Source: Euleptes europaea (taxonomy: Eukaryota > Chordata > Lepidosauria > Squamata > Sphaerodactylidae). Taken from it: a stretch of 64,000 nt of DNA. Position numbers and translations under genes: made by a program. Positions 53,601 to 62,824 of this stretch are shown in pieces. Location: positions 122,944,872-123,008,871 of the forward strand of contig NC_079312.1 of assembly GCF_029931775.1 (NCBI RefSeq). The letters are read 5' to 3'. Under the pieces are notes generated by a model. The model worked only from the letters and a program-made list of their open reading frames with translations. It was not told the origin of the DNA and searched no databases. How positions within the stretch are numbered: the stretch's first letter is position 1; every line of letters begins with the position of its first letter.

Positions 53601-56600
53601 TCCACAGTCCCTATTCCTTTATTAAAACATCTTTCTGACCCATTTCATTACAGTACAGCCCTAATTACTTGTGCCCTCCTGAATACTTCAGTTTTGCACA
53701 GTTTACAGAAAGCCAGGAGGATGGGAGCTTTCCTGACCTCAGCAGGCAGGCCATTCCATAAGATGGGGGCCACAACAGCGTGCACATGTAAGGGCAGTGG
53801 TTGATCTTGCCCAAGGATCCCCAATAAGGTGCCCATGGGCACCATGGTGCCTGCCGACACCTTCCCTGGTGCCTGCCAAGTGTTTTTAGAAAGTGGGTGG
53901 AGCCGAGAGGAGTTGGTTTTCATATGCCAACTTTCTCAGCCACTTAAGGGAGAATCAAACCGGCTTGCAATCACCTTCCCCTCCCCACAACAGACACTCT
54001 GTGAGGTAGGTGGGGCTGAGAGAACTGTGACTAGCCCAAGGTCACCCAGCTGGCTTTGTGTCTAGGAATGGGGAAACAAATCCAGTTCACCAGATTAGCC
54101 ACCGCTGCTCATGTGGAGGAGTGGGGGATCAAACCCAGTTCTCCAGATCTGACTCCACTGCTCCAAACCACCATTCTTAACCACTATACCATGCTGGAGA
54201 TTTGACTGGCTGTGCAGATTTTTTTAAAATGTTGCTTTTGCAGCAGCTTCCACTACTGCACAAAGAACTTCACTGTGTGATTAGATGTAAGCTGTGGCAG
54301 TCATTTTGTGGCTGGCTCCACCTCCTGCAGCAGCCATTTTGTGGCAGTCATTTTGAGGCTGTGCCCACCATGCTGTGTCAGAATTCCAAAAGTGCCCGAA
54401 GGCTCAAAAAAAGGGTGGGGATCCCTGATCTTGCCTGTTTACAAGGTGGCACTTGCAGGTTGCCCTGCTCAGATGAGCAAAGCTGGTGTGGTGGAGCATA
54501 GGGAGAGAGGTGGTCCTGCAGACATGAGGGACCAAGGCCATGAAGGGCTTTGTATGTGATAGCCACTACCTGGAATTGAGCTGGTGATGGATGGGAAGCC
54601 AATGGAGTGACTGCAGAATGGGAGTAATATGCACACTCCATCTAGCTTTTGATAATAACTGAGCTGTTGTGTTCTGCACCTTCTGGAGTCTCCAAGTTGA
54701 CTTCAAGGGGAGACCAGTGTTGAGTGCATTACAGTAGTCTAGTCTTGCTGTAACCTAGTGTGGAGCCAGGTGGCCAGATTGGTCATGTCAAGGGAGGGGG
54801 TCATCTTGCAGGCCAGACTGAGTTGGACGAAATTATTTTTTTGCAACTGCCTTAACATGCTTTCTCCAGCAGCAGTGCTGGATCCAGTAGTTGGTGGTAT
54901 ATGGTGACTTTAATTGGGGATGCTTTTGCACATTGAAAAGAGACCCAGTATAAGGGGCAGTAGGAATAATGTCAGTAACTGTTCACTCCAGGGAATAGAA
55001 CAAACATAGTATATAGAACTTACGAAGTCCTATTTTTCTGTGTACCAACTGAGAAATTTCCCAAGTCTGTAGAGTTCCCCTATTTGTGTATGAATGGCCC
55101 CATTGAGGAGCTTACACCATCCACATGTAATATTTTGTACAAGTTGAGTTTCCCTTATCAGGACATCCGATATCCGGACTGATCCAAAAACTGGACATTT
55201 TGAGCTTGCATCCAGGCATTACTCACAGCAGCACCACTGATGGTTTAATGTACACAAAATTATTAAAAATATTGCTTAAAATTGCATTCAGGCTATGTGT
55301 GTAAAAATCATGCTAGGAAAAGTTGAAGGCAGCAGAAAAAGAGGAAGACCCAACAAGAGATGGCTTGACTCAATAAAGGAAGCCACAGCCCTCAGTTTCC
55401 AAGATCTGAGCAAGGCTGTTAAGGATAGGACACTTTGGAGGACATTGATTCATAGGGTTGCCATGAGTCTGAAACAACTTGACGGCACTTAACACACACA
55501 CACACACGTGTACAAAGTACATATAAAACATATATAAAACATAAATGAATTTCCTGTTTAGACTTGGATCCCATCCCCATGATATGTCATTATGTACATG
55601 CAAAAATTCCAAAATATGGAAAGATCCGAAATACGGACCACTTCTGGTCCCAAGCAGTTCAGATAAGGGATACTCAACCTGTATAGTGATAATTAGCATT
55701 TGTATTGTGGTTTTTTTTTTTTTAGTGTTCAGAGCTTTCCACGTGCATTACTGTCTGTAATCCTTCTGCTGTCCCAGATCTTGTACAGCCCTTTCCCCAT
55801 CCAGACAAGGAGACTGTGGGTGCTTTCACACATGCTGAATAATGCACTTTCAATCCACTTTCAGTGTACTTTGCAGCTGGGTTTTACTGTGTGAAATATC
55901 AAAATCCACTTGCCAACGATTGTTAAAGTGCATTGAAAGTGGATAGAAAGTGCATTATGCAGGACGTGGGAAAGCTCACTGTGTTTCGCAACCAAATTTA
56001 TGGCCTGAAGAATTACCATAATGAAGGGGTTTTAGAGGTTAGTAATAAACATGGTCTGGCTTGGAATGAAGATGCTTGTTATGTTTCTGAAAACCTGTTT
56101 TCTGACCCGCAGAACATGCAATGAGGGCCCATCAGCAGCATAGTGTGTGTTTATAATACTGATTGCCTAACAGCCTGAATATAAATGTAGTTTATGAAAT
56201 TTCTAGACTCCTTTCAAAGCTGTTTACAAAATGTAATGCAGAAACCATATCATTAATAAACGTTAGCTCAGATTTTTCATCCTACATAAACATTAAATAT
56301 CCTTAAAAGACCGGCAGAAGAGAAGGGTCTTTACCGTTCTCCTAAAAGGTGCATGTTACATGTGACACAGCCATCCAGATCTACAAAGAAAGGCAGGTCC
56401 ATAATGCGTGACAAAAGAAAACCCTCTGTTCTTGGTAGACACCATCCTGGTATCCATATGTGATGATATTTGGAGTAGAGCTTCGCTGGCAGATCTAAAG
56501 GAATGGGAAGGTAAAAGAGTGGTCCTTCCCTTGGGAACTCTCCTTGCCAGCTGTTGAGGGATTTCAGGACTAAAATATGCAGTTTGCAGTGGGCCCCAAA

Positions 56601-59600
56601 ACAAATGAATCATCAAGGAAGTTGTTGGAGCTCTTATCACCAGAGTTTAGGACCTATCAAAAGACAGGCAGTGACAATTTCACATTACAGTTTCCATGTG
56701 GCCTTCAAAGGCAGCTTCATATAGGACACATAAGTAGCGCAATGTGGCAGCAACCAAGGCAGGGATTATAATAGCCAGATCTTTCTGTTCCAGTAACAGG
56801 CAGGGCTGGCAAATCCGCCAAAGCTAGCAGAGAAATTCCTGGTTAGTGATGCTATCTGACATTGCAGATTGCTGAGGAAGCTGCATTCTTGATATTTAAA
56901 ACAGGCCTGTGTGTATCCTAATGGCTGAAATATTTTTGTATTATTCAGATAGTTTTGGATGGAAACTCTTCTATATTGCTGGCTGTCTTTTTGTAGCTGT
57001 GCAAAATCTTGAGGACTGGGAGGTAAGCAGTAGGTAATGTACTGTTGTGCCCTTGAGAGGGTTTCCCCCCCTGTACAAATACAGGTGTTCGTACGTGTAG
57101 ATTATTCTCTTTTTCACCTAAAGGGTCACAGGAGAACACAAATCTGACGTCATTTCATCGTCTTAAAACTCTGAACCTCTCATCTGTGCCCACTTAGGAA
57201 CTTAACAAAGTGCCAGAGTAGCCCTAGTGATTCTGCAGTGCTGTCAAGCACTCTACATTCAAGAAAGCACTTTTCTTGCAGGAGGCAGGGAGCAGCTACT
57301 TATTGTGTTTTGGGCATGACTGTGACCATCTGAAGAGGAACCAGATGTGTTTCAAGAGACAAGCATGGAACAGCCCAAGCAGCTGCTTGTTTGCTCAGAT
57401 GATAGATAGATTGAGCAGATTTTTGTAATATTTTGTAAATCAGGGAGTGCCTATAGCAGAATGTTAGAGCATCTGCTTTGTATGCAGAAGGTCCCGAGTT
57501 CCTTCCCTGGCATCTTCAGATAAAAGAACTGGGTAGTAGGTGACATGAAAGTCCTCTTACACACTGAGACCCGGGAGAGAAACTGTGAATTGGGGGAGAT
57601 TATGCTGATTTTGACTGACTGACAGCCCATTCCTGAGCCAAAAGGGTGGCACGGATGGTGGGGGACGGGACCCGTATACCATCCTCCCAGCACTGCTGTG
57701 GCAGTGCCGCTCAGGGACGCTGGCACAGCCTTGTGCCGGTGTCCAGATACCACACTTCTGTGCACCGCCCTCCCGGGGTGTCCCTGGGGCCAGGGGAGGA
57801 GCAGCCTTTAGGCGCCCTCCTAAGGCCTTTCATCCCAGGAACGCCCCCTTTCCCTTTTCTTGAGATATGCCTCCTTCTTAAGTGGCATATCCCCATGCAA
57901 CCCTATGGAGTGGTTGCACAGGTTTTTGAGGGAAGGGAAGGTTTTGGCCTCAGCGGGGACGGGACGGGGACCTCCTTTGGAGGCAGTGCGGCTGTGCTGC
58001 CTCCAGTCACCAGTGCAGCCCTTCTCCTCATGAATGGGCTGTAAATGTCTGATTCTGTAGAAGGCAGTTCCATGTGAAAATAACCTGACTCCTGAATCCT
58101 TGGGAAGGATTGCTGTCGTCCCCCCCCCCCCCACAACATTCTAAACTAAGGTCTAATCCAGATGTTATAAATACTTGGGTCCTATTTAAGGATAAACATA
58201 TTTTAAATAAATACTGTGTTCCATTACCAGGAACAGTTGATCCATTTAATCCTCATGGTGCTTGGTTTATCATGACAAAATTGGCCTGCCAGTAAATCTT
58301 GAGAACTAAACTGAAGAGTATAATCCAGTAATGGGACAGCAATGATTATCTATTATTATTATGTAGCTGTTATACATTTACTTAACTGCTGAGATAATTG
58401 AAGGTAATTGGTGTAGGGGGATGATGGGGTGTTTGTTCTTGGAGTCCTAAATACCCTTTTTAGAAAGCGATTATTGTCCCTCTGCCTCACAGCGATTTCT
58501 ACACTGTTTTTTTAAAAAATATTTTTACAGGAAGCTGTATTTGAAAAGGACACAGGAAAAGTTATCCTAAAGACATTTAACCTTTACAAAAAGTTACTGA
58601 CCCTGTCGAGGGCTGGTCATGAGCAAGGTAAAGTAATGAATGTACTACATTGGGGAGAAAAGTAGTAAAATGTTCAGGACTGTGTGCTTTCTGTGGTAAG
58701 AAAATGTAAAACGTGTGTTGCTCTATAACCTGCATCAGTTGTAAATTCACCAAATGTGCATAATTCTGCTGCTGACTGGAGGGGTGGCAACAGCAAGAAC
58801 AAACGCGTGAGGAATGTAGTTCATTGTGCATACAGATGGAGCACGAGCAAAAGATTCTCATGTCATTGGCAAGATAGTAAAATGAACTGCCTCGGTGAAC
58901 TGCAGGGCATCTTTCCTCTTTTAATGAAGCAGGTAAGACCATTGCAGGAAGGTGAACTAGATACCGTATATACTCGGGTATAAGCCGACCCGAGTATAAG
59001 CCGACCCCCCAAATTTGAGGCCAGAAAAGGGAATTTCTTATTGACCCGCGTATAAGCCGAGGGTCAATAAGAAATTCCCTTTACCGGCAATGCTGCGCTC
59101 TAAAATGGCGGCCGCCATTTTAGAGCGCAGGGCCCCTGCCCCAAGTCGCCCTCCCGCCGGCCTCCCGGGCCCTCCCGACCCACCCCAACCCACCCCGACC
59201 CCAGTGCCATCCAAAGGGGAGGGGGAAGAGCCCCTGAACCCCCTACTTACCGGGAGACGCGGCGAATCGGCGGCGGCGGCGCGGCCTTCCTGGGCCAGCA
59301 GGAGGCCCTCCAGGCCCCTGCCGGCCGGAGGAAGGCACCTGGGCGCATGGGTGGCGGCGCGGCCGGCAGGGGCCTCCTGTCGGCCCAGGAAGGCCCCTGC
59401 CGGCAGGAGGAAGGAGCCCGGGAGCCTGAGAGCCAAGGAAGGCCGGCAGGGACCTCCTGCCGGCCAAGGAAGGCCCCTGCCGGCTGGAGGAAGGCTCCCG
59501 GGCGCGGCGGCGATGGCGGTAAGTTCCCCCCTCCCTCCTCCCCTACCCTACCGTATTGACCCTCGTATAAGCCAAGTTCGTCTTTTTCAGCCCTTTTTTT

Positions 59601-62600
59601 GGGCTGAAAAACTCGGCTTATACGCAAGTATATATGGTAAGAGTATAAGAAAGGACCTGCTGGATCAGAGTTTCGTTTAGTCCAGCATCCTGTTTCCCAT
59701 AGTCATCAACCAGATGCATCCGGAAAGGCTACAAGGGAATACAGGTAATGGCCTCCCCCTGCTGTCGCTCCCCGCAACTACTGTTCAGAGGCACGCTGCC
59801 TCGGAATATGGAGGTTCTATTTAGCTATTGTGGCTGACCTCTGTTGACCCCTATGAAGTTGATGAGCTCTATGGCCTTTTCTAATGTTGTTCTGTCCGTC
59901 TGCTTCCACAAATGCTATGGAGCTCTGTGCGCCGACATGTTTCTTTGATACCCAAAGGACAAATACTGACATTGCCGTAAAACAGTTCTAAAGCGGAAAC
60001 TGTCTAGCTATGAAGGTCAAACAGATGCCTGTTGGATTTGCCTCCTACAAGTTGGTTCAGCTGTTATGGGAGGATTTAATTTTGTTCAGGATTGACAGGA
60101 CAAGGGACTGTGCCATCACGGCAGTGAAATCTAAAATCCAGCTCGCAGACCTGAAACAGGAGAAACTGGTTTGGGCAAAAGGGTTCCACGCCACCAGCTC
60201 TTCCTTGAAGACCTTCGGAAATTGAGATTCCTTGGTTGCCTTTAGTTCTGTCATCCGTTAAGTTAATGAGAGGCAGACAGCAGCATTGTCTGAGAGGAAG
60301 CGTGGGCTGGGTTTTTTGTTACGCATAGGGGGTAGGAACATAGCGTTTCAAAGAACACAAGCCCTTTGCTCAGAATTGGTCTACTCGATAGCTCACCTGT
60401 TCTGCTGCTCCTTTCCCATGTAGTGGTGTTTCGTTTGGATGAAATTCGAGCTGTGAACGTGCAGGAGGAGAAAGTACGCTATTTTGGGAAGGGCTACTTG
60501 GTTGTCCTGCGATTTGTCACTGGGCTTTCGGAACCTCTAACGCAGACTGCCGTGATGGGCTGTAGAAGGTACAGTAGGAACTTTGTATTCTGCGATTGAT
60601 CAGGATATGTGAGGAAGCTGCATTTAACCCTAGATGTGACAATAAGATTCTAGCTGCTACGCAAACTGCTGGAGTTTCATGTCTATTTTCAAGGGTTTGT
60701 GTTTGTTTATGATGGCCTGTTTTGCATCAAGGCACTAGGTAACTTCTTGTGCATCACAAATTATATTGAAAAATATGCAGTCAAGCAATTAACATTTATT
60801 ACATGGTAGGTATTTCATTTATGTGTCTTGTTACTTGCCCTGCAGCATAAGGTGGCATTCTACAGGTCCTGGATAACGTCCGTTCCTGGGCACTAAATGT
60901 TTTCATAATAAGAGTGCCTGTCAAAAACTTGTCATATTTTCTCTAATATTTTACTTTCTACTTATAATTCATATTACTGGAAAACATACATTTTTAGAAG
61001 TGTTTTCTGAAAATTGGGCCCCAGCAAAAATTTTTTAAATAGATGGGTACAGTCAAAATAAAGTGGTAATAAATAAAGACAGGGAGCCATTCCTAGCAAA
61101 TCTTTGGCCACTGATTTGTTCTTATGAACTCTGTGGTAGTTTGCCTGTTTTTGTATTTATGTTGTTAAGAAATAATTCCTCAAAAGGGGATGTTGCCAGG
61201 CAGCTCATTCCTGAGCCTTTTGGCAGCCGGGGACGGCATAGCCGAGGCACCGCTGCGGCGCCTCCAAAAAGGTTCCCTGGCCGCTGAAAGGGCCCCCTAA
61301 AAAGCCTTTTTAAAGGTTTAAAAGCAAAAATAGGGAATTTTGCCTCATTGAGGCTGCGCCAGGAGAAACCTGGCGGAGCAACACTACTGCTGGAGGTGGC
61401 GTTCCTGGCCTGGAGGGACTGGGGAAGCTGACTAACATCAGCTCCACCCCCGGGAACATCCCTTCCCATGCGGGTGTCTCTTCCGGGATGTATGTCCTGG
61501 AGAGACTGCACCGCTGAGGGAGCAGGGTGCAGCTCCGCGGTGCCCAGGCCCCGACAGAACTGCCCTCGCTGCCAGTGTAAGTGTCTCTTATCACGGAATA
61601 AGAGGCACTTAAGCTGGCAGCGGGGTCACGCCACCCCCTGAGCCCAGTTGGCGCTCAGGTTCTGAGAGGTCACTTTTAAAGAGTGTGACTACTATAGGTC
61701 AGATCAGGCATCATATGAAACTATGGTTTAGTTTAACTGGTTAAACCAGAACTCTGCTTATAGACAACTTTTCAAATCTTGGTTCATCTTTGCAAATGCT
61801 GATTTCATTGCCTTCTCTCTGTAGCCTGGGAGGGTATCAATGGGGAACAAGCCAGGAGGGGTGCATTCATACAGTATATGAAACCATAATTAAGACCAGC
61901 TTTAGACCCTGGTTTGATAAGTCGCTAGCTAGCTATAGCTGGTGGAGTGATCTGCATTCAGACAACCACTCCAACCATGGTTTTTGCGTGGTGTCTGAAC
62001 TAAGCAGGTTACTAGGAGTGGACTCCCAGGAAGTACACCATAAGGAAAGCATGCATGGAATTTTTTGCTTGAGGTTCTTGCAGTCCATTGCATCTTATGT
62101 TTCCATGCACTAAAAGTCCTAGTAACTGGCCCTGTTGCAGAGTCTGAAAATGTGCATTCTTATCAGTGGCAATATTTTTATGGTCAGCAGGGTTTCATAT
62201 TTAGAAGTCTAAGCTTAAACCTGGAATGTGGTTTTTGAAGAGGCGTATACAATTCCCCAGTTGTTGCTCCACATTGTTCCCTCATATATAGTGATTTTAT
62301 TCCACACACACCCCCAAACTGCTTTCTCAGTCAGCAGATCTGCAGGAGAACAAGCACAATTCTCCTTTTGATTAATGGGTCTAGTTTTCAGCTAAATTCT
62401 AAGCAGCCGGCGTGCTAAAATGAATGAGTTGTATTCCTTGATATAATTTCCTGACATCTCAATGAAGCTTGTGTGAAATCCTATGACTTTGGACAACAGT
62501 CACAGAAGGAGAAAACCCACTCCTTAATGAATGAGTAATTGAAGGGGATCCTTATGAATACTTTCCAGTTTTGTTACCTTGAATGATTGCCCCTTTTGTT

Positions 62601-62824
62601 GGATGCCTGCATATATATATATTAAAGTACATACACTTCCATGACTCTTTCAGAGGAGCACTTGCATCATCAACTCTTCCCTGCTTCTTCCCAACAGTGA
62701 CGTGGAGGCTGTGGCCAAGCTCATTACTAGCTTCCTTGCGCTGAACAAAGTGCCAGATGATCGAGTTTCTGAGAACAGTGAAACGAATGGCAGCGATGCA
62801 GATGATCCTGGGGACCAGTACTAA
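50517..62824 (+). CDS. CYBC1: CYBC1 (Eros), cytochrome b-245 chaperone 1
   Basis: Six coding exons with GT-AG borders: 50517-50601, 52125-52166, 56949-57022, 58531-58627, 60424-60568, 62698-62824. All phases fit and give 189 residues, against about 187 in human as I recall. The start MYMLVETHSNDVLHLKRSPG matches the family N terminus. Two hydrophobic segments at about residues 23-41 (SWSLLVGISSVGLAAAYYSA) and 46-60 (WKLFYIAGCLFVAVQ) are the expected membrane spans. The conserved block EEKVRYFGKGYLVVLR and the tail ending DDPGDQY follow. The protein sits in the ER membrane and stabilises the gp91phox-p22phox heterodimer of the phagocyte NADPH oxidase. Divergent neighbour of NARF. Intact as sequenced. 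Confidence 0.95.
51781..52087 (+). mobile_element. Sauria-type SINE, copy 5
   Basis: Head AGAGCCAGCGTGATATAGTG, tail TATATAAAAACCAGCGCTGC plus (TTC)n. It ends about 38 bp before the CYBC1 exon at 52125, so the polypyrimidine region of that acceptor directly follows the SINE tail. Confidence 0.88.
52125..52166 (+). CDS. CYBC1: CYBC1 coding exon 2 (42 nt)
   Basis: Acceptor TTCTTCTTCTAG, then GISSVGLAAAYYSA across both junctions, donor GTAAAA. This micro-exon encodes most of the first membrane span. Confidence 0.93.
52698..52984 (-). mobile_element. tRNA-derived SINE (CCGACGGAAGTCGG type), copy 2
   Basis: Minus strand head CAGAGTGGTAAGCTGCAGTA, box B GAGTTCGATCCCGACGGAAG, then the same body as at 44071-44332, ending AAGGTCC-like at 52698. 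Nearly complete. Confidence 0.85.
53812..54427. mobile_element. Charlie-like hAT MITE nested in the L2 LINE
   Basis: Ends CAAGGATCCCCAA and TGGGGATCCCTG, an imperfect inverted pair of the CAGGGATCCCC type. Exact 8-bp target duplication ATCTTGCC at 53804-53811 and 54428-54435. The interior has AGCAGCCATTTTGTGG motifs and is split by the Sauria SINE at 53911-54197. Confidence 0.85.
53911..54197 (-). mobile_element. Sauria-type SINE, copy 6
   Basis: Minus strand: head CCAGCATGGTATAGTGG, duplicated ACTCCTCCACATGAGCAG segment, tail GGCATATGAAAACCAACTCC. Nested in the hAT element at 53812-54427. Confidence 0.87.
55140..55681. mobile_element. Tigger/MER2-like (pogo-type) non-autonomous element
   Basis: Ends CAAGTTGAGTTTCCCTTATC and GATAAGGGATACTCAACCTG are inverted repeats, with TA on both sides (55138-55139, 55682-55683). 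TA targets and this terminus resemble pogo/Tigger elements such as MER2. A LINE tail at 55290-55508 interrupts it. Confidence 0.8.
55290..55508 (+). mobile_element. RTE/Bov-B-like LINE 3' end
   Basis: One frame reads GKVEGSRKRGRPNKRWLDSI, then EATALSFQDLSKAVKDRTLW and LIHRVAMSLKQLDGT, the usual C-terminal end of RTE-group ORFs (GRP-KRWLD). It is followed by AACTTGACGGCACTTAACAC and an (AC)n tail. 5' truncated, inside the Tigger-like element. Confidence 0.8.
55818..55977. mobile_element. Palindromic MITE, GGGTGCTTTCACACA type
   Basis: The left arm has TAATGCACTTTCAATCCACT and the right arm its inverted form (AGTGCATTGAAAGTGGAT). Older relative of the copy at 28467-28619. Intron 3 of CYBC1. 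Confidence 0.75.
56949..57022 (+). CDS. CYBC1: CYBC1 coding exon 3
   Basis: Acceptor TTATTCAG, split aspartate, then DSFGWKLFYIAGCLFVAVQN and LEDWE, donor GTAAGC. It encodes the second membrane span. Confidence 0.95.
57441..57610 (+). mobile_element. tRNA-Ala-like SINE
   Basis: GTTAGAGCATCTGCTTTGTA and GCAGAAGGTCCCGAGTTC resemble tRNA-Ala anticodon and T arms. AGATAAAAGAACTGGGTAG and ACACTGAGACCCGGGAGAG follow. Not a functional tRNA, because the acceptor stem does not pair. Confidence 0.7.
57622..58042. mobile_element. GC-rich DNA transposon with ACAGCCCATTC ends
   Basis: The left end ACAGCCCATTC has an exact inverted copy GAATGGGCTGT at 58032-58042. The interior is GC-rich, with CGGGACGGGGACCTCC and GTGCCGGTGTCC, and no transposase. 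Relatives with similar starts occur near 61200 (CAGCTCATTCCTGAGCC) and near 16430. Confidence 0.75.
58531..58627 (+). CDS. CYBC1: CYBC1 coding exon 4
   Basis: Acceptor TTTTTACAG, then EAVFEKDTGKVILKTFNLYK and KLLTLSRAGHEQ, donor GTAAAG. It begins the cytosolic domain; DTGKV-LKTF-LYKKLLTL is highly conserved. Confidence 0.95.
58962..59639. mobile_element. Mariner-like MITE with GC-rich payload
   Basis: Ends TACCGTATATACTCGGGTAT and its inverted form ending ATATATGGTA, with TA at both borders. Sub-terminal ATAAGCCGA motifs recur. The interior holds a perfect palindrome CTCTAAAATGGCGGCC/GGCCGCCATTTTAGAG (about 59098-59130) and a GC-rich imperfect repeat block (GGAAGGCCCCTGCCGGC) to about 59520. 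The long frames here, up to 196 codons, are by-products of GC richness. Confidence 0.82.
60010..60254. other. Unassigned stretch open on both strands
   Basis: About 245 bp in CYBC1 intron 4 read open as MKVKQMPVGFASYKLVQLLW on plus and KESQFPKVFKEELVAWNPFA on minus. I do not recognise either. It could be an ancient repeat or a processed-gene fragment. Confidence 0.3.
60424..60568 (+). CDS. CYBC1: CYBC1 coding exon 5
   Basis: Acceptor CCCATGTAG, then VVFRLDEIRAVNVQEEKVRY and FGKGYLVVLRFVTGLSEPLT to AVMGCR, donor GTACAG. The most conserved exon; EEKVRYFGKGY is a family signature. Confidence 0.95.
61197..61665. repeat. GC-rich repeat, relative of the 57622-58042 transposon
   Basis: CAGCTCATTCCTGAGCCTTT at the start parallels ACAGCCCATTCCTGAGCC. 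The interior has TTCCCTGGCCGCTGAAAG and long CG-rich runs. The right boundary is uncertain. Confidence 0.45.
62698..62824 (+). CDS. CYBC1: CYBC1 coding exon 6 (last)
   Basis: Acceptor CCCAACAG, then a split serine and DVEAVAKLITSFLALNKVPD, ending GSDADDPGDQY-TAA at 62822-62824. The acidic, serine-rich C terminus matches the family. Confidence 0.95.

Larger units (their letters stand above)
53650..54800 (-). mobile_element. L2-clade LINE, reverse transcriptase C-terminal region, interrupted
   Basis: On the minus strand 54800-54436 encodes pieces such as LHWLP-like and VVAITYKALHGLGPSCLQDH, and 53803-53650 encodes APILWNGLPAEVRKAP and FCKLCKTEVFRRA. These are the typical end blocks of L2-group ORF2. 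A hAT-type element at 53812-54427 separates them with a clear target duplication. Confidence 0.8.

Noticed and set aside
57441-57610. Second tRNA gene (tRNA-Ala-like)
   Set aside because: The acceptor stem does not pair and a SINE body follows.
59090-59680. 196-codon plus-strand frame and several overlapping Pro/Gly/Arg-rich frames
   Set aside because: They lie wholly inside the GC-rich interior of a mariner-like MITE. Open frames on both strands at high GC are expected, and no domain is present.
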